Part shown: positions 25,735 through 34,596 of the stretch, piece after piece | Layout of the letters: each line of letters begins with the position of its first letter | How positions within the stretch are numbered: position 1 is the stretch's first letter | Assembly: GCF_000718165.1 (NCBI RefSeq) | Contig: NZ_JOEY01000064.1 | Location: forward strand, 1 to 64,000 | Direction of reading: 5' to 3' | Source of the DNA: Streptomyces fulvoviolaceus | GTDB taxonomy: Bacteria; Actinomycetota; Actinomycetes; Streptomycetales; Streptomycetaceae | DNA length: 64,000 bases | Position numbers and translations under genes: made by a program | The notes under the pieces: generated by a model | Databases searched by the model: none | Seen by the model: the letters and a program-made list of their open reading frames with translations, nothing else | What the model was told of the DNA's origin: nothing

Positions 25735-26448
25735 ATGTCCGCAGTTGACCAGGCGTTCCACGGGCTACGGCACATGATCTCCACCGGCCGCCTGGTAGCG
25801 GGGCAGCGCATTCCGCCCGAGGGCGAGCTGTGCGAGGAACTGGGCGTCTCCCGGGGCTCTTTGCGTGAGGCCGTACGGATGCTCGCGGCCCTGCGGGTCA
25901 TAGAGCCCCGGCACGGCTCGGGCACCTATGTCTCACAGCTGCGGCCGGAGGACATCGTGGGCAGCCTGTCGCTGACCGTCGACCTCCTGCCGCTCGCCGG
26001 ACTGCTGGAGATGTACGAGATCCGGCGGATCCTGGAGTCCCATGCGGCGGCGCAGGCGGCGGCCCGTATGACCCCCGAGACGCTGAAGTCGGTCTTCGAG
26101 CACATCGAGGCGATGGAGGCGACCGAGGACCCGGAGCGGGTCTCCGCCCTTGATCAGAGCTTCCACGCGGAGATCGCCCGCGTCGGCGGCAACCCCACCC
26201 TCGGCTCGCTGCTCGGGGTGTTCCGTGCCCGGTCCCGCGCCTATCAGGTGTTCACCCTGCCCGAGGGCCCGCATATCAAGCGCGCCAGCGACGAGGACCA
26301 CCGCGCGATCGCCACGGCGCTCGCCAACCGCGACCCCGTCGCCGCCGCGGGCGCGGCCTCGGCCCACGTGGCCCATACCGAGAAGTGGCTCACGGCCTTC
26401 CTCCAGCAGGAGCCGGCCGCCGACGGCAACCCTCTCGGCCCGGAATAG
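25735..26448 (+). CDS. GntR/FadR-family transcriptional regulator
   Basis: A 237-residue repressor-type protein. The N-terminal winged helix spans residues ~8-70 (LVAGQRIPPEGELCEELGVSRGSLREAVRMLAALRVIEPRHGSGTYV), and the C-terminal FCD effector domain follows (LEMYEIRRILESHAAAQAAARM, LDQSFHAEIARVGGNPTL, DHRAIATALANRD) with the usual Asp/His metal-binding positions. The start at ATG 25735 is preceded by AGGAGGGG. It is divergent from the aminotransferase-transporter operon, which it most likely controls in response to the imported substrate or a derivative. Confidence 0.9.
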   Translation: MSAVDQAFHGLRHMISTGRLVAGQRIPPEGELCEELGVSRGSLREAVRMLAALRVIEPRHGSGTYVSQLRPEDIVGSLSLTVDLLPLAGLLEMYEIRRILESHAAAQAAARMTPETLKSVFEHIEAMEATEDPERVSALDQSFHAEIARVGGNPTLGSLLGVFRARSRAYQVFTLPEGPHIKRASDEDHRAIATALANRDPVAAAGAASAHVAHTEKWLTAFLQQEPAADGNPLGPE

Positions 26449-26554
26449 ATCACCACCAGGACGTTGTCGCCGTTCAACGTCCGAGTGACCGCTACTCCGC
26501 CGGGGCGAGAGCGGCGTGGCGCGGCACAGTTGTCCCCCACCTGCTGCCCGGCAG

Positions 26555-26740
26555 TCAGGGGCTGTCGCCGAACCACTCCCAGCGGGCTGGGTAGCCGGGA
26601 AGCGGGTCGTACAGCGCCCGGCCGCCGGGCCCGAACTGCCCGAGCTCCGTCTGGAGGGAAACGCCGGTGTCGATCTAGTCCTGCGTCCAGCCGGTGATGT
26701 CGAGCTGGTAACCGAGCTAAGTTCCTTGTTTATGCAGCTC
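26555..26740 (-). pseudogene. gene remnant with internal stop
   Basis: A minus-strand frame reads LDITGWTQD, an in-frame TAG, then IDTGVSLQTELGQFGPGGRA... ending ARWEWFGDSP. It is coding-like but has no start. It is the only feature found in the 26449-26903 gap. The family is not recognised. Confidence 0.35.
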
Positions 26741-26903
26741 AGGGATAATTTCTGCCAGCTTCCGGGCAGAGGTCAACTCGGTGATCACGAACGGAGTGTG
26801 AAGTATCTGGACCTGCCCGATACAGGCTGCCTCTTGGAGACTGGCGATCCCTGAGAGCCGTATCGGCTACTCGATCAGCGGTGTTCCACAGGCAGAACCC
26901 GCG

Positions 26904-27260
26904 TCACCGCCTTGCCAGTTTCGCCAGCCAGGGATGTCCGGGATGCACGCGCGTCAGCCACTCACGGAGAACGTCGCGTCGCGCCTGGCTCAGCAGCGGC
27001 AGGACCCCGTCGAAGTCCGCATGGTCCTTGGCCCGTGCCGCCTTCGCCTTGAACAACAGCACCAACTCCGGCACCAGATAGGGGATGCCGTCTGCAGTCC
27101 GCTCGATGATCGCGTCGTACGGCAGCCGCAGGCTCTCGTCCCGCCGACAGATCCATGTCCCACCCTCGTGAGGCTCCCGAAAGACATCGAACAGGAACTG
27201 ACCGCTCACCGGATCCCTCAGCCAGGTCTGGTGCGTGGGCACCCTTTCGGGCCGGGCCAC
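26904..27260 (-). CDS. nucleotidyltransferase-like protein, N-terminally truncated
   Basis: A 118-residue frame that matches the C-terminal half of a common Streptomyces family with a nucleotidyltransferase-type fold: LRLPYDAIIERTADGIPYLVPELVLLFKAKAARAKDHADF, then LREWLTRVHPGHPWLAKL. Full members are about 190-200 residues with a DUF-like N-terminal half that is absent here. The frame stays open for some distance upstream until the IS256 element that begins near 27333, which has probably removed the start. The GTG at 27260 is only the first available codon. Confidence 0.6.
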   Translation of the reverse strand: MARPERVPTHQTWLRDPVSGQFLFDVFREPHEGGTWICRRDESLRLPYDAIIERTADGIPYLVPELVLLFKAKAARAKDHADFDGVLPLLSQARRDVLREWLTRVHPGHPWLAKLARR

Positions 27261-27332
27261 CAGGGCCCGTATCCAGCGAGTTGTGCGAGAGACTGGTGAA
27301 GGTCCCGTCTGGTCACGTCCGCTGGAGTGGTG

Positions 27333-28663
27333 TATTGACGGCCACTCGGTGATCTCTTCTGTGAGGCTAGGCGGTGAGTTCGGTCGGGACGAGGGTCTCG
27401 TCGGTTTGTGACTCGATCGGGTGGAGGCGGGCCTTGGCCAGGAGGTCGAGTCCCATGTAGCGGCGGGCTTCGGTCCATTCGTCGTTCTGCTCGGCCAGCA
27501 CCGCGCCGACGAGGCGGATCAGGGCGGTGCGGTCGGGGAAGATGCCGACCACGTCGGTGCGGCGGCGGATCTCCTTGTTGAGCCGTTCCTGCGGGTTGTT
27601 CGACCAGATCTGCCGCCAGATCTCACGCGGGAAGGCAGTGAACGCCAGAACGTCGCCCTGTGCGGCGTCCAAGTGGGCTGCCGCTTTGGGGAACTTGGCC
27701 TCCAGGGCGTCCAGCACGTGGCGCATCTGGGCTTTCACGGCGTCGGTGTCGGGTTGTTCGAAGACGGTCCGCAGCAGGGTGGCGACCCATGGCTGGGCCG
27801 ACTTGGGGACCTGGCTCAGCAGTGCGCGGGCGTAGTGCGTGCGGCAGCGCTGCCAGCTCGCGCCGGGCAGGGTGGCGCCGATCGCGTTGACCAGGCCCAT
27901 GTGCGCGTCGGAGACGACCAGTTGGACGCCGGACAGACCGCGCGCGACCAGGGAGCGCAGGAAGGCCAGCCAGCCGGCACCGTCCTCGCTGGAGGCGACG
28001 TCGATGCCGAGGATCTCACGGTGGCCGTCGGCATTCACGCCGACCGCGATCAGCGCGTGGACGTTGATGATGCGGCCGCCCTCGCGGACCTTCTGGGTGA
28101 GCGCGTCGGCCCAGACGAAGGCGTAAGGCCCTTGGTCCAGGGGCCGGTTGCGGAACGCGGTGACCTGCTCGTCCAGATGCTTGGCCATCGCGCTGACCTG
28201 TGACTTCGACAGCTGGGTGACGCCCAGGGACTCGGCGAGCTTCTCGACTCTGCGGGTGGAGACACCCAGCAGGTAGGCGGTGGCGACCACCGAGATGAGG
28301 GCCTGTTCGGCCCTGCGGCGTCGCTCCAGCAGCCAGTGCGGGAAGTAACTGCCCTGGCGCAGCTTGGGAATGGCAAGCTCGACGGTGCCGGCCCTCGTGT
28401 CCCACTCGCGTGGGCGATAGCCGTTGCGGTAGTTGACGCGTTCGTCGCTGACCTGCCCGTATTCTGCGTTGCAGAGGGCATCTGCCTCCGCGGACATGAG
28501 CGCGTCGGCGAAGGTCTTGACCATCGCGCGCAGCAGATCGGGACTCGCCGCGGCGAGGTTGTCCTCGGCGAGGGCGTGCAGGGGCAGACTGTCGGGTGCG
28601 GTCATCGTGCTGATCTCCTTCGAGGCTTCGACACTTCGAAGATCAGCCGGTGGCCGTTCAACT
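27333..28663 (-). mobile_element. IS256-family insertion sequence
   Basis: About 1.33 kb. Imperfect inverted ends are visible as TTGACGGCCACTCGGTGATC (27335 onward) and GATCAGCCGGTGGCCGTTCA (28641 onward), with mismatches and single-base gaps. One intact transposase gene lies within. The flanks show no clear duplication. Confidence 0.75.
27367..28605 (-). CDS. IS256-family transposase
   Basis: A 412-residue mutator-type transposase, distinct from the disrupted one at the left end. ATG 28605 is preceded by AAGGAG at optimal spacing. Motifs are IPKLRQGSYFPHWLLERRRRAEQAL, YAFVWADALTQKVREGGR (first Asp), QLVVSDAHMGLVNAI (second Asp), GASWQRCRTHYARALL, and NPQERLNKEIRRRTDVVGIFP with the catalytic Glu. 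The C-terminal AEQNDEWTEARRYMGL is complete. No frameshift is seen, so the copy could be active. Confidence 0.92.
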   Translation of the reverse strand: MTAPDSLPLHALAEDNLAAASPDLLRAMVKTFADALMSAEADALCNAEYGQVSDERVNYRNGYRPREWDTRAGTVELAIPKLRQGSYFPHWLLERRRRAEQALISVVATAYLLGVSTRRVEKLAESLGVTQLSKSQVSAMAKHLDEQVTAFRNRPLDQGPYAFVWADALTQKVREGGRIINVHALIAVGVNADGHREILGIDVASSEDGAGWLAFLRSLVARGLSGVQLVVSDAHMGLVNAIGATLPGASWQRCRTHYARALLSQVPKSAQPWVATLLRTVFEQPDTDAVKAQMRHVLDALEAKFPKAAAHLDAAQGDVLAFTAFPREIWRQIWSNNPQERLNKEIRRRTDVVGIFPDRTALIRLVGAVLAEQNDEWTEARRYMGLDLLAKARLHPIESQTDETLVPTELTA

Positions 28664-29771
28664 ATGCGGGCACCATCCCGATGCCGGAGCAAACCCCCTT
28701 CAGCTCTCCTTGCGGTCGGCCTACCAAGCCTGGGCTTGGACCCCGACGGGGTTTCCACGTTCCGGACCAGTAAGGAACGGCTGGGGTGGGCACCCCCTCT
28801 ACCCCGGGACCAGCGGTGTCCGCCTCCTGGGCAAAGTTCCCCAGAAGTCACTTGGCGCCTTTCAGCACCGGGTCCTGTCACTGCCGATTACTCACCACCG
28901 AGCAGCGTTATCGTCACGAGGCATAGAGCTCGTAACACGATCTTGTTGAAGTGCCCTGGTCGGGCGTGACCGTTGGGTGATTCGGCCGTTCGGGAAGGTG
29001 TGGGTACTCGACCGTGGATCGTGGACGACGACTTGTGGGCCCTGATCGAACCGCTGTTGCCGCCCTGGCCGGAGCGGTCACCCGGGCCTCGGCCGGTGGC
29101 GGACCGGCTGTGTCTGCAGGGCATCCTGTACGTGTTCCACAACGACATAGCCTGGCAACTGCTGCCGCTGGAGCTGGGGTTTGGCTCCGGGCAGACCTGC
29201 TGGCGCAGGCTTGAGCGATGGCAGCAGGCCGGTGTCTTCGACCAGGTGCACCGGATCCTGCTCGCGGAACTCAACGCGGCCGGCGAACTCGACTGGTCCA
29301 GGGCGTGGGTGGACGGCTCCCACATCCGCGCGAAAAACGGGGCGCCGACACCGGTCCGTCGCCGGTCGACGCCGCAACCGCATCGGATGTCTGATCTGCG
29401 ACGGACGCGGCACCCCTCTCAAGGTCATCACCACCGCGGCCAACGTCAACGACGTCACCCAGACCCTCGCCCTCGTCGACGGCATCCCGCATGTCGCAGG
29501 CCGCCCCGGCCGGCCACGCCGCCGCCCCGACTCGCTGCTCGGGGACAAGGGCTACGACTCCGATCCCCACCGCGACGAGCTGCGCAAGCGCCGGATCCTG
29601 CCGGTCATCTCCCGCAAGGGCGCCCCCGAACATCAAGGGCCTGGGCAAACTCCGTTACGTCGTCGAGCAAACCTTCGCCCTGCTCCACCAGTTCAAGCGA
29701 CTCGCCGTGCGATGGGAATGCCGCACAGAACTCCACGACGCGTTCGTCTCCCTCGCCTGCAGCCTCATCTG

Positions 29772-31150
29772 AGGCTATGAGGGCCGGGGCCCCAATCAGG
29801 CGGGTCCGGAGGACCATCGTTCCGGGACTATCCGGAGCTCGGGGAGGAGGCCCGAAATGGCTTACGTGGGAATCGATGTGCACCGCCGCCGGTCACAGAT
29901 TGCCGTCATGGACGAAGGCGGCCGGACTGCGGTGAATCGGAACGTGCTCAATGGCCGGGAGAATGTGCTGGCCGTGATCGGGGACCTGCCGGCCGGCACG
30001 CCGGTGGCGTTCGAGGCTGCCTTCGGCTGGGGCTGGCTGCTCGAGCTGCTCCAGGACTACGGCTTCGAGCCGCATATGGCACACCCCCTGCAGTGCAAGG
30101 CGATTGCCTCGGCCCGGCTGAAGAACGACAAGATCGACGCCGCCACCCTGGCTCACTTGCTGCGCTCGGATCTGCTGCCCGAGGCATGGATCGCTCCGCG
30201 AGCGGTGCGCGAGCAGCGGGCCGCGCTTCGCCACCGGGCCCAACTGGTGCGTCTGCGCACCCTGCTGCGCAACCGGATCCACGGGGTGCTCGCACAGTAC
30301 GGCTGCGACCGCCCGTCGGGCTGCTGGAGTGCACCAGGCCGAGCCTGGCTGAGCGAGCTCCCGCTGCCGAGCGCCTCCCGGCATATCGTGACCGACTTGC
30401 TGGAGAGCATCGATGCCCTCCAGCACATCATCGACCGGGCGGATGCTCTCCTGGCCGAGAGCGCGACGTCGGATCCCCGGGTGAAGGCACTCACGCAACT
30501 GCCGGGTGTCGGCCCACTCACCGCGATGACGATCGTGGCCGAGGTCGGGGACATCTCCCGGTTCTCCTCGGCCCGCAAGCTCGCCTCCTGGGCCGGGCTT
30601 ACACCCACCGTCCGCGGCTCTGACCGCACCGTGCGCTACGGCCACATCTCCAAACAGGGCGATCCGTGGCTGCGCTGGATCACGAACCAGGCGGCCCAGA
30701 CCGCCAAACGGTCGCCGCAGTTCGCGGCCCACTACCAGCAGGTCGCATGCCGTCGCGGTAAGAAGATTGCCACCGTCGCGATCGCCCGCAAGCTCCTCAC
30801 CCACGCCTACTACCTGCTGCGCGAGGCCCAAGCCGCGCAGGCTTCGAAGGAGGCCGGCGGCCCCGCGTGAAGACCACCTCCGAAGGACGGGACAACAAGT
30901 CCCGGGCGAGCTCGCCCTCTAGCATGAGCCGGCCACGCCGCACTCGATCATCTGAATGAGCAGCCCGATCCCCGAAACAAGGTCATGATCCCGCCGCACC
31001 CCGGACGGGATCGAATGGGTGCATGCGAGTCCTCTCCGCACGACCACACACCGGGGAACGGCTTGGGCCCTGTCCTTCCAACAACCTGGCGCGCGCTCTG
31101 CCACGCCAGGGCGGATTGGTATGCCCCTTGACTACCCCAGCCCTCATGGG
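29772..31150 (+). mobile_element. IS1111-type (IS110-family) element nested in IS5
   Basis: About 1.38 kb, placed by rejoining the IS5 transposase frame (ATCTG at 29771 to CTGGAGACGG at 31153). Subterminal inverted repeats are visible 5-6 bases inside the ends: ATGAGGGCCGGGG at 29777-29789 and CCCCAGCCCTCAT at 31135-31147, 12 of 13 matching. Subterminal repeats plus a long non-coding region downstream of the transposase (30871-31150) are the marks of the IS1111 subgroup, whose guide RNA is expected from that 3' region. Confidence 0.8.
29857..30870 (+). CDS. IS1111-type (IS110-family) transposase
   Basis: A 337-residue DEDD transposase, apparently complete. ATG 29857 follows a GGAGGAGG site. 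Motifs are AYVGIDVHRRRSQIAVMD (first Asp), PVAFEAAFGWGWLLELL (Glu), KNDKIDAATLAHLLRSD (Asp pair), TQLPGVGPLTAMTIVAEVGDISRF, and the C-terminal serine region RYGHISKQGDPWLRWITNQAA. It differs clearly from the IS110 transposase at 1195-2433, so two guide-RNA transposon lineages coexist in this window. Confidence 0.92.
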   Translation: MAYVGIDVHRRRSQIAVMDEGGRTAVNRNVLNGRENVLAVIGDLPAGTPVAFEAAFGWGWLLELLQDYGFEPHMAHPLQCKAIASARLKNDKIDAATLAHLLRSDLLPEAWIAPRAVREQRAALRHRAQLVRLRTLLRNRIHGVLAQYGCDRPSGCWSAPGRAWLSELPLPSASRHIVTDLLESIDALQHIIDRADALLAESATSDPRVKALTQLPGVGPLTAMTIVAEVGDISRFSSARKLASWAGLTPTVRGSDRTVRYGHISKQGDPWLRWITNQAAQTAKRSPQFAAHYQQVACRRGKKIATVAIARKLLTHAYYLLREAQAAQASKEAGGPA

Positions 31151-31199
31151 TGCTGGAGACGGCTCAAGAAACACCGATCATGATCGTGTTACGAGCTCT

Positions 31200-31517
31200 T
31201 AGGCGTGCTGTCGCATGAGGTTGGCGCCGCTTCAGAGGCGGGTGGCGGCGCGGCGATGTCGGGGAAGGCCTTGCTGCACCAGGCGGCGAGTTGGGTGTAG
31301 GCGGGTGAGGGAGGTCGACGCCTGATGCCGACGCGTCCTGCACTTTGGCGGCCGTTGTTGTGCCGAAGAACGAAGAATCCAGGACCATCCCGAGCGGCGC
31401 GGCGTACGCGGCGGCGAGTGCCACGATCCGGGCGCCTTCGGCTAGTGCCGTGACCGCATTGGTTCGGCGGGGCCTTGGGTCTGGCGTTGTTAGGGGCCGG
31501 GGGTGGACGCTCGCAGG
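31200..31517. other. gene debris, no confident gene
   Basis: A minus-strand coding-like run (ALAEGARIVALAAAYAAPLG, SSFFGTTTAAKVQDASASG) continues in a second frame (PAYTQLAAWCSKAFPDIAAP), so it appears frameshifted. It has no start or family match and is treated as a relic truncated at the IS5 end. Confidence 0.35.
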
Positions 31518-31943
31518 ATGGGACGGCGTGTTGATCCACGGGAGATAGTGCGGCGTGAGGGTAGCGATCTGTTCGCGTTCTTGATCTCGGATGGGGGTTT
31601 CGTGGGGCCCGAGGTGCTTGAGTCCGGCTTGGTTTACCAGCACCGTTCGGGGCTCCAGATCGCGATCTCTTACCTGGGACCGCGTGAACCGGAGGTGACC
31701 ACAAGGATTCGTGTGTCGAGGGACGGCGGCGCCACGCGCTCAGCGTCACTTGACTGCCTCTGGGTGGCCTTCGAGTGCGGGACGCTTCAGGATGTGCCCA
31801 CGTCAGCCGTCAACGGCAAGACAGCGGCGAAGCGGTTGCGGCAGCAGGCGGAGGCTCTGCGTCGGCTGCTGCCGACGCTGTTGACCTCGGAGGTTGATGA
31901 TGCGGTTCGTCGCTGTCAAGGGCGATTGCTGCCCGAGGAATGA
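31518..31943 (+). CDS. hypothetical protein, 141 aa
   Basis: ATG 31518 is preferred over GTG 31503. The soluble product has an N-terminal RREGSDLFAFLISDGGFVGPEVL, a beta-rich centre with GLVYQHRSGLQIAISYLGPREPEVTTRIRV, and a helical basic C-terminus (KTAAKRLRQQAEALRRLLPTLL). Proteins of this design occur in actinomycetes, often near mobile or defence genes, but I know no assigned function. It stands alone. Confidence 0.6.
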   Translation: MGRRVDPREIVRREGSDLFAFLISDGGFVGPEVLESGLVYQHRSGLQIAISYLGPREPEVTTRIRVSRDGGATRSASLDCLWVAFECGTLQDVPTSAVNGKTAAKRLRQQAEALRRLLPTLLTSEVDDAVRRCQGRLLPEE

Positions 31944-32132
31944 GGTGCGGTTCAAACGCCGTCAGGCGGCGAGCCCGACCTGGGTGACGTACTCGCACTT
32001 GGGGTGGGGAGGCGCCAAGGTGCGGCTCCTGAGGTGGTGTCGGGACGGGTCAAGGGCGCCTTCTTTGGCTGTGTTTCAGCTTCCCGGCGAGGAGCCGGAA
32101 CCAGTGGTGGGGCCGGATTGTCTTGAGGGAGC

Positions 32133-33303
32133 ATGAGCGCGTATCTGCCCCGGCGTCGTGCGGAGCGGCGTGGCCTGCGGCTGTGGCCGGTCGGCACGGT
32201 TTTGGCCCTGACCTTCACTGCGGCGGTCGTGGTGGCGGCCGCGGTGTTCTACACGGGTTGGGATCTGCTGGACGCGCGGGGGTTGAAGGCCGAGCGGCGC
32301 CTGGACTCCCAGACGCTCTTCGATCTGGTGAAGCTGTCTTTCGGTGTGGTGGCCGGCGCCGGTGCCCTGGTCGCCCTGGTGGTGGCCTACCGTCGTCAGC
32401 GGCTCGACGAGGACGGTGCCCTGCGGGAGGCCACACGCCTGCACACCGAGCGTTTCACCGCCGCCGTCACCCAGCTCGGTGATGACTCCGCCGCGGTCCG
32501 CTTGGGTGGGGTGCATGCTCTGGCCGGCCTCGCCGACGACGCCCCCACCCGGGGCCTGCGCCAGACCTGTATCGACGTCCTGTGTGCCTACCTCCGTCTG
32601 CCCTACACCGCGAAGGCCGATCTACCGGACGACGATGCTCCGGCCCGGCACGCTTACCTGGCCCTGCGGGAAGTACGGCACACGATCATCCGCCTCATCC
32701 GTGACCACCTCCGCTTGGAGGCCGACCACGCTCACTCCTGGCAGGGCCATGACTTCGACCTCACAGAAGTCGTCTTCGACGGCGGCGACCTCTCACACGC
32801 AATCTTCTCCGAAGGCACGGTCGACTTCCGTGGGGCGACGTTCTCCGAGGGCACGGTCGACTTCCGCAGGGCGCGGTTCTCCGGCAGCACGATCTACTTC
32901 AGCGAGGCGCAGTTCTCCGGCGGCAGCGTCGACTTCCGCGAGGCGGAGTATCTACTTCAGCGAGGCGCAGTTCTCCGGCGGCAGGGTCGACTTCATCGGA
33001 ACGCAGTTCTCCGGCGGCAGCGTCGACTTCCGTGGGGCGACGTTCTCCGGCGGCACGATCTACTTCTACGAGACGCAGTTTTCCGGCGGCAGGGTCGACT
33101 TCCGCAGAGCACAGTTCTCCGGCGGCACGGTCGACTTCAACAGTCCGGCCGACTTGGGCAGTCCGTTCCATGTCGGCAGCCCCGTCGGCTTCGGCAGCGC
33201 GACGGGTGTAGCGCCGGTTGGCCTAGTTCCGTCCGACGAGACGGCTCTGCCCTCTGGGCTGAGCCTGCCGACTGCGTGGTATCCGGGCGGGGGTGCGGCC
33301 TAG
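32133..33303 (+). pseudogene. pentapeptide-repeat membrane protein, frameshifted within its repeats
   Basis: Starts at ATG 32133 with GAGGGAG just upstream. Two N-terminal membrane helices (residues ~18-42 TVLALTFTAAVVVAAAVFYT and ~68-86) are followed by a helical linker and pentapeptide repeats of the type FSGGxVDFRxAxF. Near 32945 the repeat frame is lost (FREAEYLLQ) and continues in another frame (IYFSEAQFSGGRVDF) to a stop at 33303. The repeat DNA is nearly identical from unit to unit, so a slip or unequal deletion inside the array (a repeat joint of about 17 missing bases) is the simplest cause. The unshifted frame runs on to 33422 as nonsense-like Arg-rich sequence. Confidence 0.75.
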
Positions 33304-33476
33304 GGCAGCCAATGGCTCCGGTGGCGTGCCTGGATGGCCGACGGTTTAGACCTCGATGTAGGCGACTACGAAGCCGGTTATCTGGGGTTCCCAGGGTGTT
33401 AGTGCAGGTCAACGCCGTGTAGCTGTGTGAGGGACGTTAGGCACGGTGCTTTTGGCCTTCGTGACAAGATCTGGGT

Positions 33477-34001
33477 GTGACGACGTTGTTCCTGACGGTC
33501 GGCCTGCCAGGGGCCGGAAAGACGACGAGAGCTCGGCAGCTGGCCGAGGAGCACAGCGCTCTGCGGCTGACGCCGGATGAGTGGATGCGCCCGCTGTTCG
33601 GCGATCCGCAGCCGGAGGGTAAGCGCGCTGTGCTGGAAGGACGGCTGCTCTGGCTTGGTCTGGAGGCGCTGAGGTTGGGCACCAACGTGGTCCTGGATTT
33701 CGGATGCTGGTCTCGTGACGAGAGATCCGCGATCCGCTGGTTGGTGATGTCTGTGGGCGCGTCCTTTCAGCTTGTGTATGTGCCGGTGGACCATGAGACC
33801 CAACGTGCTCGGGTCGCCCATCGCCAGTTGACCACCCCTGATCAGACCTTCGCGATGAGCGAGACGGACCTCGTGCACTGGAGGACGCTGTTCGAGGAGC
33901 CCGATGCTGCGGAAATCGAGGGCCATGGAGTGGGAGGTCCGCCTCCTGGGTGGTCAGGCTGGTTGGAGTGGGCTACCGATCGGTGGCCGTCACTCGCGTG
34001 A
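33477..34001 (+). CDS. P-loop predicted kinase (AAA/zeta-like ATP-binding protein)
   Basis: A 174-residue protein with Walker A GLPGAGKTTRARQLA at residues ~8-22 and a lid/arginine-rich second half (DFGCWSRDERSAIRW, ETQRARVAHRQL). Family members phosphorylate small molecules or nucleic-acid-like substrates and are related to zeta toxins and chloramphenicol kinases, but no antitoxin gene is adjacent. The GTG at 33477 has a CAAGAT box 7 bases upstream, so the message may be leaderless. Substrate unknown. Confidence 0.75.
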   Translation: MTTLFLTVGLPGAGKTTRARQLAEEHSALRLTPDEWMRPLFGDPQPEGKRAVLEGRLLWLGLEALRLGTNVVLDFGCWSRDERSAIRWLVMSVGASFQLVYVPVDHETQRARVAHRQLTTPDQTFAMSETDLVHWRTLFEEPDAAEIEGHGVGGPPPGWSGWLEWATDRWPSLA

Positions 34002-34011
34002 TCGTCCGGCC

Positions 34012-34596
34012 CTAGGCACGGTTCTCGTTGCGGATCATGCGGCGGAGGCTGGTGCGGGCAGCGGCGAGGTCGTCCTCGAGCTCGGCGACTCGCTGCCGGA
34101 GCTGTGTGTTCTCTGTGGTCGCCTCCCGCTCCGCCGTGGAGAGTCGCAGGTTCTCCTCGGTGAGCTCGTTGATGCGGTCGACCAGGTCGTGGTTGCCGAG
34201 CTGTTCGACCTGCTGACCCAGATGAATGCGGGCTTGTTGCCGCAGCTGGCCGTTCTCGGTTCGGAGCTGTTTGATCTCCTGTCGGGCGAGAAGCAGGTCG
34301 GTCTGCTCGCTGGCAGTGGAGACCTTCCGCCCGCTCTGCTGGTCCTGGTGGCCTTGGGCGCCCTGTCGGGCCCGGGCCTGATCGATGCGTTCGCGCAGGC
34401 CAGGGGCATAGACGAGCCAGCTGGAGACGTCAGCTTCGCGGGCGACCGCTGCAAAGGTGATCCGGCGGTTGTCGCGGAGCATGTCCTGGACGGCCTTGAG
34501 GACGCGTCCCCGTTTGTCGGCACTGTCCCGTTGACGTGCGGCTTTGAGGATCTCTGCGCGTGTCCTTGAGGGCTTCTCGGACGTCTCAGCAGGCAT
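34012..34596 (-). CDS. TnpC-like coiled-coil protein (DUF6262 type)
   Basis: A 194-residue, highly charged helical protein: an N-terminal HTH-like part (RITFAAVAREADVSSWLVYAPGLRERIDQAR) and a long coiled coil (EQTDLLLARQEIKQLRTENGQLRQQ... LTEENLRLSTAEREATTENTQLRQRV). This is the usual third protein of Tn554-like recombinase operons, where TnpC modulates orientation and efficiency of transposition. It overlaps the end of the large recombinase gene by 11 bases. Confidence 0.75.
   Translation of the reverse strand: MPAETSEKPSRTRAEILKAARQRDSADKRGRVLKAVQDMLRDNRRITFAAVAREADVSSWLVYAPGLRERIDQARARQGAQGHQDQQSGRKVSTASEQTDLLLARQEIKQLRTENGQLRQQARIHLGQQVEQLGNHDLVDRINELTEENLRLSTAEREATTENTQLRQRVAELEDDLAAARTSLRRMIRNENRA

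Larger units (their letters stand above)
28973..31183 (+). pseudogene. IS5-family transposase, frameshifted and interrupted
   Basis: The pieces are in three frames. First GTRPWIVDDDLWALIEPLLPPWPERS... with the first catalytic Asp in AWVDGSHIRAK. After a shift near 29345-29400 it continues LICDGRGTPLKVITTAANVNDVTQ with LLGDKGYDSD. After a second shift near 29630 it reads IKGLGKLRYVVEQTFALLHQF to SLACSLI at ~29770. The last ten codons (CWRRLKKHRS, stop 31181) are found beyond the nested IS1111-type element. The likely original start is GTG 28999. Not functional. Confidence 0.85.
28925..31199 (+). mobile_element. decayed IS5-family element carrying a nested IS1111-type element
   Basis: Bounded by a perfect 18-bp inverted repeat, AGAGCTCGTAACACGATC at 28925-28942 and its complement at 31182-31199. 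Removing the nested insertion (29772 to ~31150) leaves a ~0.9-kb element with one transposase gene, a normal IS5 size. The transposase is inactivated by two frameshifts as well as by the insertion. Confidence 0.8.

Noticed and set aside
28664..28924. Plus-strand frame with Trp/Pro-rich sequence between IS256 and IS5
   Set aside because: No start, no ribosome site and the frame crosses the IS end; treated as spacer.
30919..31104. Small frames in the 3' non-coding part of the IS1111-type element
   Set aside because: No coding bias and no start signals; the region is better explained as the non-coding, guide-RNA end.
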